Positions 11,826 to 23,131 of a stretch of 64,000 nucleotides of DNA are shown here, one piece after another. The stretch's first letter is position 1. Every line of letters starts with the position of its first letter. Position numbers and translations under genes: made by a program. A model generated the notes under the pieces. The model was not told where the DNA came from and did no database searches. It saw only the letters and a program-made list of their open reading frames with translations. Source of the DNA: Aspergillus flavus (Eukaryota > Ascomycota > Eurotiomycetes > Eurotiales > Aspergillaceae). Location of the stretch: assembly GCF_009017415.1 (NCBI RefSeq), contig NC_092409.1, positions 5,704,001 to 5,768,000 of the forward strand. Direction: 5' to 3'.

Positions 11826-14800
11826 TTAGAGCTTAGCATCAAAGTCCTCATATTCACTCAAGTCCGTCACTGGGCTGGGGCCAGCGCTGACAGCAAGGCG
11901 CGCCTTGAACTCGGAAACATTGGTAATAAAGGTCGGGTGCTGCTTTTCTGCGAGTTTTCCGACGCCATTCGCCACGAATCCTTCCTTGTCAGACTCAAGG
12001 CCGAGTTGCTTCAAATGCAAGCCTATGTTCTGTTCGGCCTGTTCAAGGACCGGCTTAATTTGCTCCTCGGACAGATTCACCTCAGAGGCAAGGAATGTCT
12101 TAAGAGAAGCCAAGATCTGACCCTCGTTGCCAGCGGAAATATCAAGTTTTCCAATTGCGATCTTCAGACGATCGTTATCGACAGCAAACCCGGCAGCCTC
12201 CAACTGCTTGGCAAGTAGCGACGATAACGTAGAGTTCTGCTCATTGGGCTCTGTGGTATCGGCGCCAGCTTGAGCCTTCAAGTGCACTGAAAGCTTACCC
12301 CGTGTGGTCGACTCGGGAGCAATATACTGTTGATAGAATTCGATAAGGTCGGATTTGCTCAAAGTCCGGACGTTAGCAGCGTCGGACTCGTTCTGCAGGA
12401 AGTCGAAATATTCAGAACCAACATGGGTCCAGAACCGAGTGGTCTCGGAGCCAAGATTCTTAAGTTTCTCTAAGCGCTTGTTGACGACACTCCGTTTGTG
12501 GCCCTCAAATTCTTCATCGGACATCTCTTCTAAGGCCTTACCAAAGTTGCTCAGGAATGCATTGATTCTGGATTCCAGGTACTGAGCAGTGCGTTCACTC
12601 TGAATAATGACTCGGTAACCGATGGTCGTGGCTGAATAACGTGCACCGCTCCAAACGACGTACCCCAGTTGCTCTTTGCTTCGGAGTTGGTCGAACGCAG
12701 GCTCGTCAGTCATTTGGGCGAACAACAAAAGCTTAGCTCGGAGAGCGTCGTCTGTCATGTTTCCGACAAACAGATAATATTCTATGCAGTGATTGACGTT
12801 TGCGGGATCCTTCAGTGCCCGCTCGTAGACAAAGTCGGACCCAGGAGGGATGATCACGTTGCGTCTCACATGCCATTGAGACTGGGGCAAGGGACGGCTC
12901 TGAAGAATGCTCTCCACGGAATCCGTCATCCGAAGGGCGTCCTCTTTGTACAAGTTACCGTGCGCTAACACCTCGATATGATTCTGGCGGAGCAACTGGG
13001 GGAAGAAGCACGAGATATCGTTGGGTTCAATGTGCTCTAGTTCAGAAGCATATTGCTCATTGAGCCATGCTTTCTCGGCAGTCAGATACCGTGTGTAGTC
13101 GCCAACTTGATAAAACGGCTGCTGATACTCCGCGTTCTTATATCCTCGTGACAAGCGTTCCTTAATGACATGGAACCGGTCAGGGTTGACAACAAGGTCA
13201 CGCATGCTAGTGAGTACTTTCTCAAGGAGCACTGCCATTTTGTCGTTATATCCGCCAACCGACACATCAAGCCCAAAAATACTGGCAGACAGGTTGTAGT
13301 CTAGCCCGGCAAGCTCAGCATCGTAGGAATATTCTACCAAAGCATCTCTGACAAGCTCACAGTAGAACTTTGATTTCACAAGGTTTGCGGGGGTGGCCCA
13401 CACCAATGGATTCCGGAGAGTGACATGGAGAGTGGCTTTGGGCACCCAAAACCGATCGTCCTTCTTGAACCAGAGTCGTACCTGATCATCATGGCGAATG
13501 AGCTTTGGGGTTTTTGCTGGCTCCGAGACCTCCTTCTTCTCCACAGAGAGCCGGGTGGGAACGAATTCGTTTTTATGGGGCATGTGCAGATCAGAGTGCC
13601 TAGTTTCCGGGGTGCTCTTCAAGGCTTCTTGAATCTCACCCAAGAAGTCTTTCGGGACGTCCTCGACCTTGTATTCGGTGCCGTACCATTTCTCCTTAAG
13701 GTCCCAGTCTCCTGGGTAGTCTTGAGCAACGACAACCATTCTGAAATTATCGGCGCGCAAGTACGACAGTGCCTTCTTAATCAACTCCGGGTTGTAGCTC
13801 CTCAGGAGCGAGCCGCTAAGCAACCAATCCCGGGGCAATGGCTTCTGCATGACGCTACTCAGGCGACTAGTAAATCGACTGGCGGGCGTCTTCTGTTTGA
13901 ACCGAAATTCGACCTCTGCTAGATTCTTCATTTCGTCGAAGATCCACTGCTCGGGCTCCCGTTCCTTGATCAACGCAATATATTCAAATACTGCCTTCGC
14001 GACTTCACGGTATTGCCGTAAACCCTCCTTTGTCAACCGTATCGAAACAGTGAAAAATGCAGATCCAGGGCAAATAGGCATAACACCAGCAGACAAGCCA
14101 TTGGCCCAACCTTTTGCCTTCACATAGGCCAGAATACTGCCGGGACCCTCATGGCCAATCAAGTGACTAATGTATCGGCTTGGTTGGGACTCATACATAT
14201 GCTCCTCATCTAGGAAAGGGAAGTAGATGTCAAGCGAACGAGTATCCATTACAGGCTTGGCAAAAACCTGTTTACACATATCGTCGGCTAACCAAGGCTG
14301 AACATCGTCCCAGCGGTTTTGTGGCAGATTCTTATTCTTTACGCCAGCAAAGAGATCTCCAACCCATTGCTCCATTTCATCCAATGTTTCACGCCCCAGA
14401 ACCACCAGCTTCATCCGATTAGATGAGTAATGCTTCTCATAGAATTTGATGAACTCATCGCGAACGTTCAGCCCGCGTTTTTGCGGCTCTTCTTTCAACG
14501 TCTGCAAATTGCCGGTGGAGAAATGGTGATAGGGATGGGCAGGATTCGAGAGAGACTTGTTTAGTTGCATTAAACGCCACAGATCGCTTTGCAAGTTCTT
14601 CTTGTTTTCAGAATCTACCGCCCTCAGCTCGCGGTCCAGCGTTGACTCTAAGAAAAGCGGTGCCACGAAAAATTGCGCAAAGCGATCGAGAGCGCCATAT
14701 AAAGGAGACGGTTTACTACTATTCGGCGATTTAGAGCTCTCTGTCTGTCCGGTAGGGGTTGTCCCATTTGTCGGGGTGCTGTTGCCACTCGAAGACCCAT

Positions 14801-15470
14801 CGCTCGACTCCGAAGTGGCAGACACTTCAAAAAAGTAGTTCGTCTCCGTGGCAGCGGTGTAAGCGTTAGACGATCCAGAATGGGATGCTAAATATTGGTT
14901 GTATGCGTTTTCCTTGGGATACTATGATCATGGCACGGGTTAGCTACCGGTCATGCACTCAAGAAGAGGGCAGGGTGAGCACGCCCGCATGATCTAACCT
15001 ACCTTTTCTGTTCCCATGAAAAGCAGATGCTCAACAGCATGAGCCATGCCTGGCATATCATCTGCGTCTGAAAAATTACCAACATTAACATTGACGGCCG
15101 CGCTTGCCTTGTCCGTATCCGGGTCATGAACAAGAAGGGCCTCCAGCTTATTCGGGAGACGAATGACGCGGTACGAGCGGTCATCCAACTCCGGCTTGTC
15201 CAAATTCTCCGTGATGCGTTCTATCGAGGCCATGGCTGCGGTTCTGGTAGAGAATGGAGCACGAATTGACAAGAGATGGGAATGATGAGTACACACACGG
15301 GATGACCAGGGAGAGCGGTGGGAGAAGAACCGTGGCGATATCGAAGAAGGAGAGACGATCGCCGCAAGGGCGCCGGAATTTGCAATAGAGCGATAAACTG
15401 GAGTTGAAAATGAGGGACTCCTAGCGTTCCACAGGCGGAGGGCTGCAGAAGACGGGGACCTTGGAGGCAT
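11826..15470 (-). CDS. Insulin-degrading-enzyme-type M16 metallopeptidase (Ste23/IDE family)
   Basis: Two exons, 15003-15470 and 11826-14921, join in phase 0 to 1187 residues. The inverted zinc motif HAVEH is at residues 144-148, in GMAHAVEHLLFMGTEK, just before the intron; YPKENAYNQYLASHSGSSNAYT follows. All four M16 domains are present (for example EGPGSILAYVKAKGWANGL and QPFYQVGDYTRYL). Two possible starts exist: residue 1 opens an Arg/Ser-rich presequence with no acids for 80 residues, while Met80 (15233) begins the region homologous to cytosolic IDE. The C-terminus is DAKL, an AKL-type peroxisomal signal. An unusual ~39-residue Ser/Thr/Asn-rich insert (about 190-228) sits between FFEV and the ALDRFAQFF helix. 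It degrades small peptides; yeast Ste23 also processes a-factor. Confidence 0.94.
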
Positions 15471-16653
15471 GCAGAGAACGGGGTTATCTTAAGAGGCCGC
15501 TCGAGCGAGCTGCCGGCGGCGAACTTATGAGTGTGGCCACCGGGTCAATGCGGGTCCACGTCAGTTGGGTAAGGAAGTGGTCCCCACAAAGAAACTTTAC
15601 AACGAGAATAGGGTATGCCCAGGAGTAGCAATAAGAAAGAGGTTGGGAGAAAGAATGACAACGATCACGACATTTCAACGATGCTGTTCAACACAAGGAA
15701 CCATTGGATGATGATTAATGGCAGGGCGGTGAGGTGGGGATTCCCTCGGTTTGCAGGCGGTGAACCTTCCTCCCCACAATAATAAATGCATCCCAAAAAA
15801 GGGCCCTCCCTACAGACCATCACTGATCAGGGTTAGTATACTTTTAGGCATGCACATCACCCCAGTTCAGGCAGCGTTATACGTTTCCTCGAGACACGAG
15901 GAGATAGCCCCCCACAGAATTGTCTTACACACTGGGTCATTAACCAGTGATGGTCATTTCTTATTGACACCGAGCATCGCTCAAACATACCCTGTTGAAT
16001 GTTCTATCTGAATCCAGCAATATCAGGACCTAATTTTGTTATTTTCGAAGGCAGCAGTTTTAATGCGCAAATATCTGTACGTAACCAGGTAGTATATTCT
16101 CGTGACCATCAAGAACAGGGGCTCATTGTTTATTGGGGCTTACATAAATTCCAGTTTATACAATATAGCTTGTTGTTATTTACGTCACACTTCTTTGGAA
16201 CGATATAACACTTATATCTGGTTCTGACTAACTATACACTCCCTTCCTTACATGGTCCTATGCCACAGCTGGCTTGTTGTATTAGAGAGCTTGCCTTAAA
16301 CTATCTTAGTTTATTTATAACTTAGATCATACCCATTGCCTTGATGAGTCATGACCGATATTGGTTTTTAATACTTCAGGTAGTGCTAAAGAAAGGCTAG
16401 TATTGATATAGATTACATTATTTGCTGGGTTCTTTATATTCTAGAAGTAGAGTTCAAGCTCTGCGTTTCTTTAATGTACTTTGAAGGGCGTACATACTCC
16501 GTATAATTATATAGATTTCCCCACATTCGGAACATCCTTCCGCTCGGAAGCCTCCTCCGATGGAGTACTATATAACCACATATCACTGCATTCAAAAAAA
16601 CATATGACAGCTCCTATTCAAACTAATTGCCAGCATCCATATACACAATAAAA
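15471..16653. promoter_or_regulatory. Divergent intergenic region
   Basis: Separates the M16 protease (minus, start 15470) and hydroxyproline dehydratase (plus, start 16654). The left third is GC-balanced; 16000-16500 is AT-rich. TACTCCGT occurs at 16495-16502, and ACTATATAACC at 16566-16576 is a plausible TATA element about 85 bp before the dehydratase ATG. Confidence 0.5.
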
Positions 16654-17841
16654 ATGGACGTATTCAGCTCACTACAGAACAATGGCCGCCAAATACATTG
16701 CATTGACATGCACACCACCGGCGAGCCAACCCGCATCATCTACTCAGGCTTCCCCAATCTCGAAGGCTCACTACTCTCCAAGCGCGATCAAGCGAAGAAT
16801 CAATACGACGACATTCGCAAACGCTTGATGTTAGAGCCCCGTGGACACGATGGTATGTACGGTGCTATCATCATCCCTGAGACGGAGCTAGTGCTGTCCG
16901 GAGAAGCTGATGTCGGGGTTCTGTTTACGCATAATGAGGGGTACTCCACAATGTGCGGGCATGCCACTATTGCACTGGGCCGGTTCCTGGTCGACACCCA
17001 TGACCTGAATGTGTTTCCGAGAAGAGAGACCTTGAAGTTTGACGCAGATAGCCAGACTGTTAAGCTTAACCTTCACGCACCGTGCGGGTTGATCAGGGTT
17101 ACTGTGCCTACTACGCCAGATGGAAAGAAATCCGATCCTTCGCGATCGGTGTCGTTTCTGTCTGTTCCTTCTTTTGCACCAGCTGTGCAACTGAGAATTC
17201 CTATCCCATCGGAAGTTCGCTGGCCTGAACTTGGAGCAAGGGATTCGATCGTTTTGGATCTCAGCTACGGAGGGGCATACTACGCTCTCGTCGATATCGA
17301 AGAGCTCGGGTTCAAAAGCTTGAAAAATGCGGACCTCAATGCTACTACGCGCTGTAGCCAGAAGCTATTGCCCTATCTCAGAACACACCCAGAGATTCTT
17401 TCTGCAATCCAACACCCGGAGGATCCTCGTCTTTCATTCCTCTACTCTGTGATGATCGTGGACTCGAAAACAGGTGTCAAGCCTGGAGACGCTTATGGTA
17501 CGGAGACTGGGCTTTGCTACTTTGCTGATAGCCAAATCGACCGCTCGCCTACAGGATCCTGCGTGGCAGCGCGCGTGGCGTTGGCGTATGAAAAGGGCCT
17601 GAGGAAGCCTGGGCAGCGCTGGGCGTATAACTCACTGGTGTCGAATAAGTTCGGAACCGGGGCGTTCACCGCTGAAATCGCCAGCGAGGATTTTATTACT
17701 GATACCAAGGGCAAGAGTATTCGCTCTGTGGTTGCGAAAGTTGGCGGAGAGGCCTTCTATACCGGGGCGATGACCTTCACGGTGGAAGATGAGGATCTGG
17801 TATCGAGTAGTGGATTTACGATGGCCAGTGTAGTATCGTGA
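16654..17841 (+). CDS. Trans-3-hydroxy-L-proline dehydratase (proline racemase superfamily)
   Basis: Single exon, 395 residues. The first ATG in frame is 16654; the frame is open upstream but has no ATG. The N-terminal IDMHTTGEPTRI is the superfamily signature. The first catalytic loop is MCGHATIALGRF with its Cys. The second is DRSPTGSCVAARVAL, where proline racemases and 4-hydroxyproline epimerases have Cys in the DRSP-C-G position. A Thr there is the mark of trans-L-3-hydroxyproline dehydratase, as in human L3HYPDH. The product would be pyrroline-2-carboxylate, feeding proline catabolism from collagen-like or antibiotic-derived hydroxyproline. Cytosolic; no targeting signal seen. Confidence 0.9.
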   Translation: MDVFSSLQNNGRQIHCIDMHTTGEPTRIIYSGFPNLEGSLLSKRDQAKNQYDDIRKRLMLEPRGHDGMYGAIIIPETELVLSGEADVGVLFTHNEGYSTMCGHATIALGRFLVDTHDLNVFPRRETLKFDADSQTVKLNLHAPCGLIRVTVPTTPDGKKSDPSRSVSFLSVPSFAPAVQLRIPIPSEVRWPELGARDSIVLDLSYGGAYYALVDIEELGFKSLKNADLNATTRCSQKLLPYLRTHPEILSAIQHPEDPRLSFLYSVMIVDSKTGVKPGDAYGTETGLCYFADSQIDRSPTGSCVAARVALAYEKGLRKPGQRWAYNSLVSNKFGTGAFTAEIASEDFITDTKGKSIRSVVAKVGGEAFYTGAMTFTVEDEDLVSSSGFTMASVVS

Positions 17842-18894
17842 TATGCTCTAGTTTATGTTTTTTTGGGCTTATGTTGACATACCTGTGAGTTGTGTCGTTA
17901 TTCATGGCATATTCGCTTATCTAGTGAACAGAATACTCGAGGATATCGAGCCAATTTGTATATACATGATCTAGATATGAATAACAACATTGGCAAGAAC
18001 GACCTCGCAGATATTGAAAACTGAACAGATACATAATTAGGATCAGGACAGCCAAAGCATGATTTTGACCTTTGTAATGCAGTCTTCCATTGTGATGATA
18101 TTCAGCCACTGGCGGTTGTAATTGATCTTTAACACTCTATACGTGAACACAAAGAGAACAGAAGCGGGAGAGGCAATAATGACAACAATTGAAACAGGAT
18201 GCATAAACAAGGCCTATGCAAGGGCTGATCTGTTAACAATGCGCTTGACAATGTGCCTAGAACGCTACAACTCAAAGAGGCCAGTTTGGTCTATGTAGAT
18301 CAGCGTTGGATACTAGTGTTTTGTAAGATACTACAAATACGCCAAAGGATTGAACAGGACTGGACCAATTCATAGCTTCCCAAGACTTAGAATTTCCCAT
18401 TGGGTTCAGGAATTAAAATTCAACAATTTGTTGAAGAGGATGGGTTCTTATTACGTAGTGCTATATTGGCCAAGGGTCCTCAGGCTCCACTTGCGGGCTG
18501 TGGCTGGGGGTCAGCTTTTAGTTAGCAAACGAAATCAAATGTTCTGCCACCTGTCGCAACTTCTGGCCTGACAGCCTCTCCCCCTGTACTCCGTCCAACC
18601 CGTCGCAGTCCTTACTGCTATACTCTATATGATCTATGATTGGAACACGCATTATTAAGTTATAAACAGAGTCAACTTAAGGGGGCAGGAAATACCACGG
18701 ACGGTCGAGACCCGCGGCGGCATCCACCATATTGCCCATCACATCCTCCGCTCCCCTGCCGATCAAATTCCAACAGCGCAATCATGACCACTGCTCTATC
18801 GACCTGAACTAGATCCAATTGACCCTGTAAATACGACTGAGCTTTTCGATTCTCTTCACGAAACCATCCGAGTTGTTACCCCATCGTCAATACA
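17842..18894. other. Intergenic, no gene seen
   Basis: AT-rich to 18400, then more balanced towards the DUF3431 gene. Carries one TACTCCGT at 18587-18594. Short frames have no support. Confidence 0.5.
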
Positions 18895-19984
18895 ATGTTA
18901 TTCTGCGGCGGAGTCCAAGGTCCACGCCGTCGCAATCGCGAAAAGGCCATTCTGGTGACGATTTTCATTATAGGCGCTTTGTACTTTTTGTTCTTCGCGA
19001 AGACGTCGGAACATCGCAAATTTGTATCCCAGAATCCAGTCTCCTATGAAGGTTCACAGCGAAGTTCGCATTCGGGGCAGGCTTCCCCGTCGTCAGTGCC
19101 AAAGTCGCAGACTCTTGAGAAGGACCTGGTTGTTGCCAGTATGATGAAGGACGACGTCTCCTGGCTATATGATAACTTTCCTGAATGGCATAAGAGTATC
19201 TACGTGGTGGATGATAAGCAGGCGAAGTTGACGGTGGACCTGAACAAGGGAAGGGAATCTATGGTGTACTTGACGTAAGATAAGCCCTTGCGCATGTTGC
19301 AGTGAGCGCACAATTGGCTAACTTTGCCACAGGTATATCATTGATAACTACGAAAACCTCCCCGATGCGATGCTATTCATCCACCCACAGAGATTCCAAT
19401 GGCACAATGACGACCCCTACTACGACGGTGTCCCCGTGCTCCGCAATTTCCAGCTCCCCTACCTCCTGAAGCAAGGATACGTCAATCTCCGCTGCGCCTG
19501 GGTTCTCGGATGTCCGGGGGAGATCCACCCGCTTACTGATACTCATCGTAACGACGTCCATGTAGGCGAGTACTTCAAGACTGGTTTCATGGAGCTCTTC
19601 CCTGGCGTCGAAGTGCCGGAGGAAGTTGGGGTTTCGTGCTGTGCGCAATTCGGTGTCACGCGATCGAAGGTCCTTGAGCGGCCAAAGAGCGACTATGTAC
19701 GGTTCAGGAAGTGGTTGGCTGAGACACCGCTGGAAGATGACCTTAGTGGGCGCATCATGGAATATTCATGGCACATGATCTTCGGAAAGGGCCCCGTTTA
19801 CTGTCCCACTGCCGAAGAGTGCTACTGTAAGGTGTTCGGGCTGTGCGATTTATCTTGTCCAGACGAGGGACACTGCGCCGGACGCTACGTGCTCCCTCCT
19901 TATTCTTCACTTCCAAAGGGTTGGCCGTATAAGGGCTGGAATGGCCAGGACCAGGACCCGACTAAGGGTCTGCCTGAATCTTGA
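18895..19984 (+). CDS. DUF3431 family type II membrane protein (paralogue 1)
   Basis: Two exons, 18895-19274 and 19333-19984, give 343 residues. Residues ~18-34 (AILVTIFIIGALYFLFF) form one membrane anchor after a basic N-terminus, so the C-terminal domain should be lumenal or extracellular. DUF3431 blocks: WLYDNFPEWHKSIYVVDD, YIIDNYENLPDAMLFIHPQRFQWHND, GYVNLRCAWVLGCPGEI, VSCCAQFGVTRSKVLERPKSDYVRFRKWL and GRIMEYSWHMIFG. A Cys-rich tail (YCPTAEECYCKVFGLCD and further Cys) closes the domain. The family resembles glycosyltransferases but its function is not established. The 58-nt intron lies between VYLT and YIIDNY. A second family member is at 55930-56905. Confidence 0.88.
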
Positions 19985-21011
19985 TTGTTGGCAAAGTGAT
20001 GCAGCTATGCCCAGTACGAGGAACGCGGTATTCTGTCAAAAAGCCAGACACATATGGACCCTACCGTACCACGCCCGAACCAGACTATTCCTATGTCTGC
20101 TTGAACATGCAATATGTCGCGTCCACAGCCGATATGGCCTGATGGCAGTCGGTCATTACCCGGGGCTTTGCCACCATTCGGTAGACGGCTATCTAAGACA
20201 TACAGGTGTCTGTTCCTGGTCGGATGTGCCGTATGACCGGAGGCATTGCATGCTACACCTACCACCAGGACCCAACCCACAGCGGTCGGACGGCCTACTC
20301 TGTCTGCCAGGTCTACTCATTACTACAGCCCCTTCTGCAAATCACCTGGGTCTATGGTTCTATTTCATGAAAGTCACGACAAATTAAATACGGATACCTT
20401 AGACGACGAGCCGTTTGTTAGAAGATTGAGGCTTCTAGACATATCATCTCCATTCATTCAGAAGCAACTCTCAAAACATAGACAATTAGCATTTTGATGT
20501 ACCATTATTAAATGATTATCGCAAGCGGCGTTTTTTCGAGTGTCTGGGTAGCATGAGTAATCTCCACACGAATGCGACACTGATGACCTCGTCTACTTCG
20601 TAATTCAGTATTTCTATCTTTAAGTAGAACACCCATAGCCGTAAGTACCAGAGTGTAAGGTGAGAACCTGATCTCAAGACTTGTGTGATAAGCAATCAGG
20701 TGGTATCAGTTCAGGTGTCACAAACAGAAGAGCCGAGGTTAGTTAGAGTCCTTTTCGAGCTCTCCCCACATCTCCGATCCAACTCCGCCATCCTCAAGAA
20801 CACACCCTTTCAACCTCCTCCAACATACACAATTCCTCATCTCCACGCCAGAACCACTCCATCGACAATCCACAGCCCTCTCCACCAATACCTTCGACCA
20901 AACCTACCACAACACGACCTCCCACCTCCCCGCAACTCAATTCCCTACCCCTCCTCACCAACCCCAACCACCACTCCAAAGACCAAAACCCAAGAACTCC
21001 AACAAACCAAA
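19985..21011. other. Intergenic, no gene seen
   Basis: Follows the DUF3431 gene. The last ~300 bases before 21012 are C/A-rich and depleted in G, as in many fungal leaders. That stretch keeps an open frame with the kinase but contains no ATG, so it is treated as 5' UTR. Confidence 0.5.
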
Positions 21012-21830
21012 ATGCTCATAATCGGCCTAACAGGCTCAATCGCCACCGGCAAATCCACCGTCTCCAACTTCCTCTCCTCACCCCCCTACTCCATCCCCAT
21101 AGTAGACACGGACCTACTCGCCCGCCAAGTCGTCGAACCAGGAACACCCGGCTACAAAGCAATCGTCAACTACTTCGGCCCCAGCACACCCGACCTCCTC
21201 CTCCCACAATCGCCAGATGATCCGACGGGCTCCAAACGACCCCTCAACCGGCCGGCGCTTGGCCGGCGCGTCTTCGGCACAACGGAGGAGCGTAAGCGCG
21301 ATCGCATGATCCTCAATAAGATCGTCCACCCGGCTGTCCGGTGGGAAGTCTACAAATCTCTTCTTTACTATTATATCCGGGGCCACTGGGCTGTGGTACT
21401 TGATGTCCCGCTTTTGTTCGAGAGTGGGATGGATTTCATCTGCGGGACGGTGATTGTTGTCGGGGTGAGGGATCCGGAGGTGCAGATGGCGAGACTGCGT
21501 GCGCGGGACCCGCATTTGAGTGCCGAGGATGCGGAGAATCGGGTGAAGAGTCAGGGTGATGTGAAGGGGAAGGTGGAGAAGGCTGAGTTCCGGGGTACGC
21601 AGTCTGCGCGGGGTGTTATTGTTTGGAATGATGGGGATAAGAGCGATTTGGAGAGGGAGGTGAGGAAGGCTGTTGGTACTATTTCGGGGACGAGTCCGAG
21701 GTGGTGGGCTTGGTGTTTGCTTTTGGCGCCGCCGTTGGGGGTGGGTGCTGCTGTTTGGAATATGGCGGTTAATTTTGTGACGCAGAAGAATTGGGAGAAG
21801 AGGGCTACGGAGGAGAAGGCGAAATTGTAG
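21012..21830 (+). CDS. Dephospho-CoA kinase (CoaE/Cab5 type)
   Basis: Single exon, 272 residues from the first in-frame ATG. The P-loop GLTGSIATGKST is at residues 5-16, the substrate Asp in VDTDLLARQVVEPG, the LGRRVF motif next, then ILNKIVHP and VLDVPLLFESG. All are CoaE signatures. The enzyme phosphorylates the ribose 3'-OH of dephospho-CoA, the last step of CoA synthesis. In fungi it is separate from the adenylyltransferase, unlike the fused human COASY. Near the C-terminus WWAWCLLLAPPLGVGAAVW is a likely single membrane segment, as in other eukaryotic single-domain members tied to mitochondria. Another CoA-pathway gene (PPCDC) lies 35 kb away. Confidence 0.93.
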   Translation: MLIIGLTGSIATGKSTVSNFLSSPPYSIPIVDTDLLARQVVEPGTPGYKAIVNYFGPSTPDLLLPQSPDDPTGSKRPLNRPALGRRVFGTTEERKRDRMILNKIVHPAVRWEVYKSLLYYYIRGHWAVVLDVPLLFESGMDFICGTVIVVGVRDPEVQMARLRARDPHLSAEDAENRVKSQGDVKGKVEKAEFRGTQSARGVIVWNDGDKSDLEREVRKAVGTISGTSPRWWAWCLLLAPPLGVGAAVWNMAVNFVTQKNWEKRATEEKAKL

Positions 21831-22666
21831 ATCTATTTATTTTGTTTGTTTTGAGATTTGTGCTTGGGTGTTGTTTGTTCCGGTAACTGGCGCTGGTTTG
21901 TGGAGTTTATGTCGTGTATACGTTTAGCTGATGGAGTACTACAAGACTATATCTTATGTTATACCCTTTTACTTGCCCGGAACATACTCTGGACTCGGTA
22001 TACTTGGGTGTATATGGCCAGGAAAGGAAGCTTAATACCCCATATTACCATCCTATATGTAGAGAAATAAGACAGGTTTGACGAAGAAACACCGAACAGC
22101 TGAACAGAATATTCTTCCAATCATACGTACTACAACGCATAACCCCCAGACATATCCACCCAAATGTGTCTACATACTCCTCCATTAAAGAATAGTCACA
22201 AGTCCTATCCCCAATTTACTCTAGTAAGAGCCCAAACCATGCCCGGAAAATACTTCCTAGCCTCTAAGTAGCCACCACTACTACACCAAGTATCAGCCCA
22301 AACTTACCTTCCAAACCCGTCAATCCATTAGTCACATACTCGTAGCCACAACCGACGTGGAGAAATAGTTCGTAGTTTGTAGTTCGTATTCGATCGACCG
22401 GATCCAAGATACACTTGATCCGGTATAACCAGGTTAGGAAGCATAGAGCAAGTTTCATTTGCTAAATTCTTTTACATACAGAGTTCATCATTATCACATA
22501 GTTTCCAGTATTCATTAAGTAACCCAATCCCATGACCCAGACATAAACATAGCATAAGGTTGTTAACCGTGACGAATTGATTCATTCAACCTCATACAAT
22601 ACCCTATCTTACCCATTAGCCATCTTCCTAGGAAGACTAACACGTAAATAAGGAAGTAAAACGAAC
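21831..22666. other. Intergenic, convergent 3' ends
   Basis: T/G-rich just after the kinase, then AT-rich. No gene seen; both neighbours end here. Confidence 0.5.
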
Positions 22667-23131
22667 CTAACACTCCTCGGCACAAAGCTCCAAGACCTCA
22701 TCCGAATTACTCTGGCAAACCTTCACCTGGCTACCGCCGGGTGAAACGCCCTGTGGCCAGCAGATAGAAGGACAGGAGGTGTCGGATGGCTTGATGACCA
22801 CTGCGCTGCCAGAGAAAGGGTCACCGAAGACATCGGACATGTCGTACCACACGCCGGCGTTGTCAAGCGTGTAGGCGTAGTTCAGCTGGGGACTGCCGTT
22901 GTAGAGACCGTTGTCGACGGTGGTGATCTTCAGGGAGACGCCGCCGGAGGCATCGTCGTGGCGGAAGGGCTCGCTGTAGGACTTGCCTGGTTCGACGGTC
23001 TGCTTGGGACCAACGGAGCCACCGACGGACCAGACGTAGACGGGGTGGTCGCAGGAGTTCTTGACCACTGCGTTGCCCACGGCGGCTGCCAGGGGGGTCA
23101 GGGCCAGGAGGGAGAGGGCTTTGAGCTGCAT
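22667..23131 (-). CDS. Secreted BYS1-domain protein
   Basis: Single exon, 154 residues. Residues 1-17 are a signal peptide ending at AAA-VG. The mature part begins NAVVKNSCDHPVYVWSVGGSVGPKQTVEPGKSYSEPFR, the pattern of Blastomyces yeast-phase-specific protein 1, a thaumatin-like small fold. Six cysteines are likely paired (SCDHPV, TSCPSICWP, VCQSNSDEVLELCAEEC). The family is secreted and common in Aspergillus; its role is unknown, though some members change with morphology. No intron and no GPI signal. Confidence 0.88.
   Translation of the reverse strand: MQLKALSLLALTPLAAAVGNAVVKNSCDHPVYVWSVGGSVGPKQTVEPGKSYSEPFRHDDASGGVSLKITTVDNGLYNGSPQLNYAYTLDNAGVWYDMSDVFGDPFSGSAVVIKPSDTSCPSICWPQGVSPGGSQVKVCQSNSDEVLELCAEEC

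Noticed and set aside
19941..20387. 148-codon frame after the DUF3431 gene
   Set aside because: Overlaps the end of the real gene in another frame and shows no domain or splice signals.
20685..21011. In-frame upstream extension of dephospho-CoA kinase
   Set aside because: Open for 109 codons but without any ATG; C/A-rich leader composition. The P-loop sits at the usual distance from ATG 21012.
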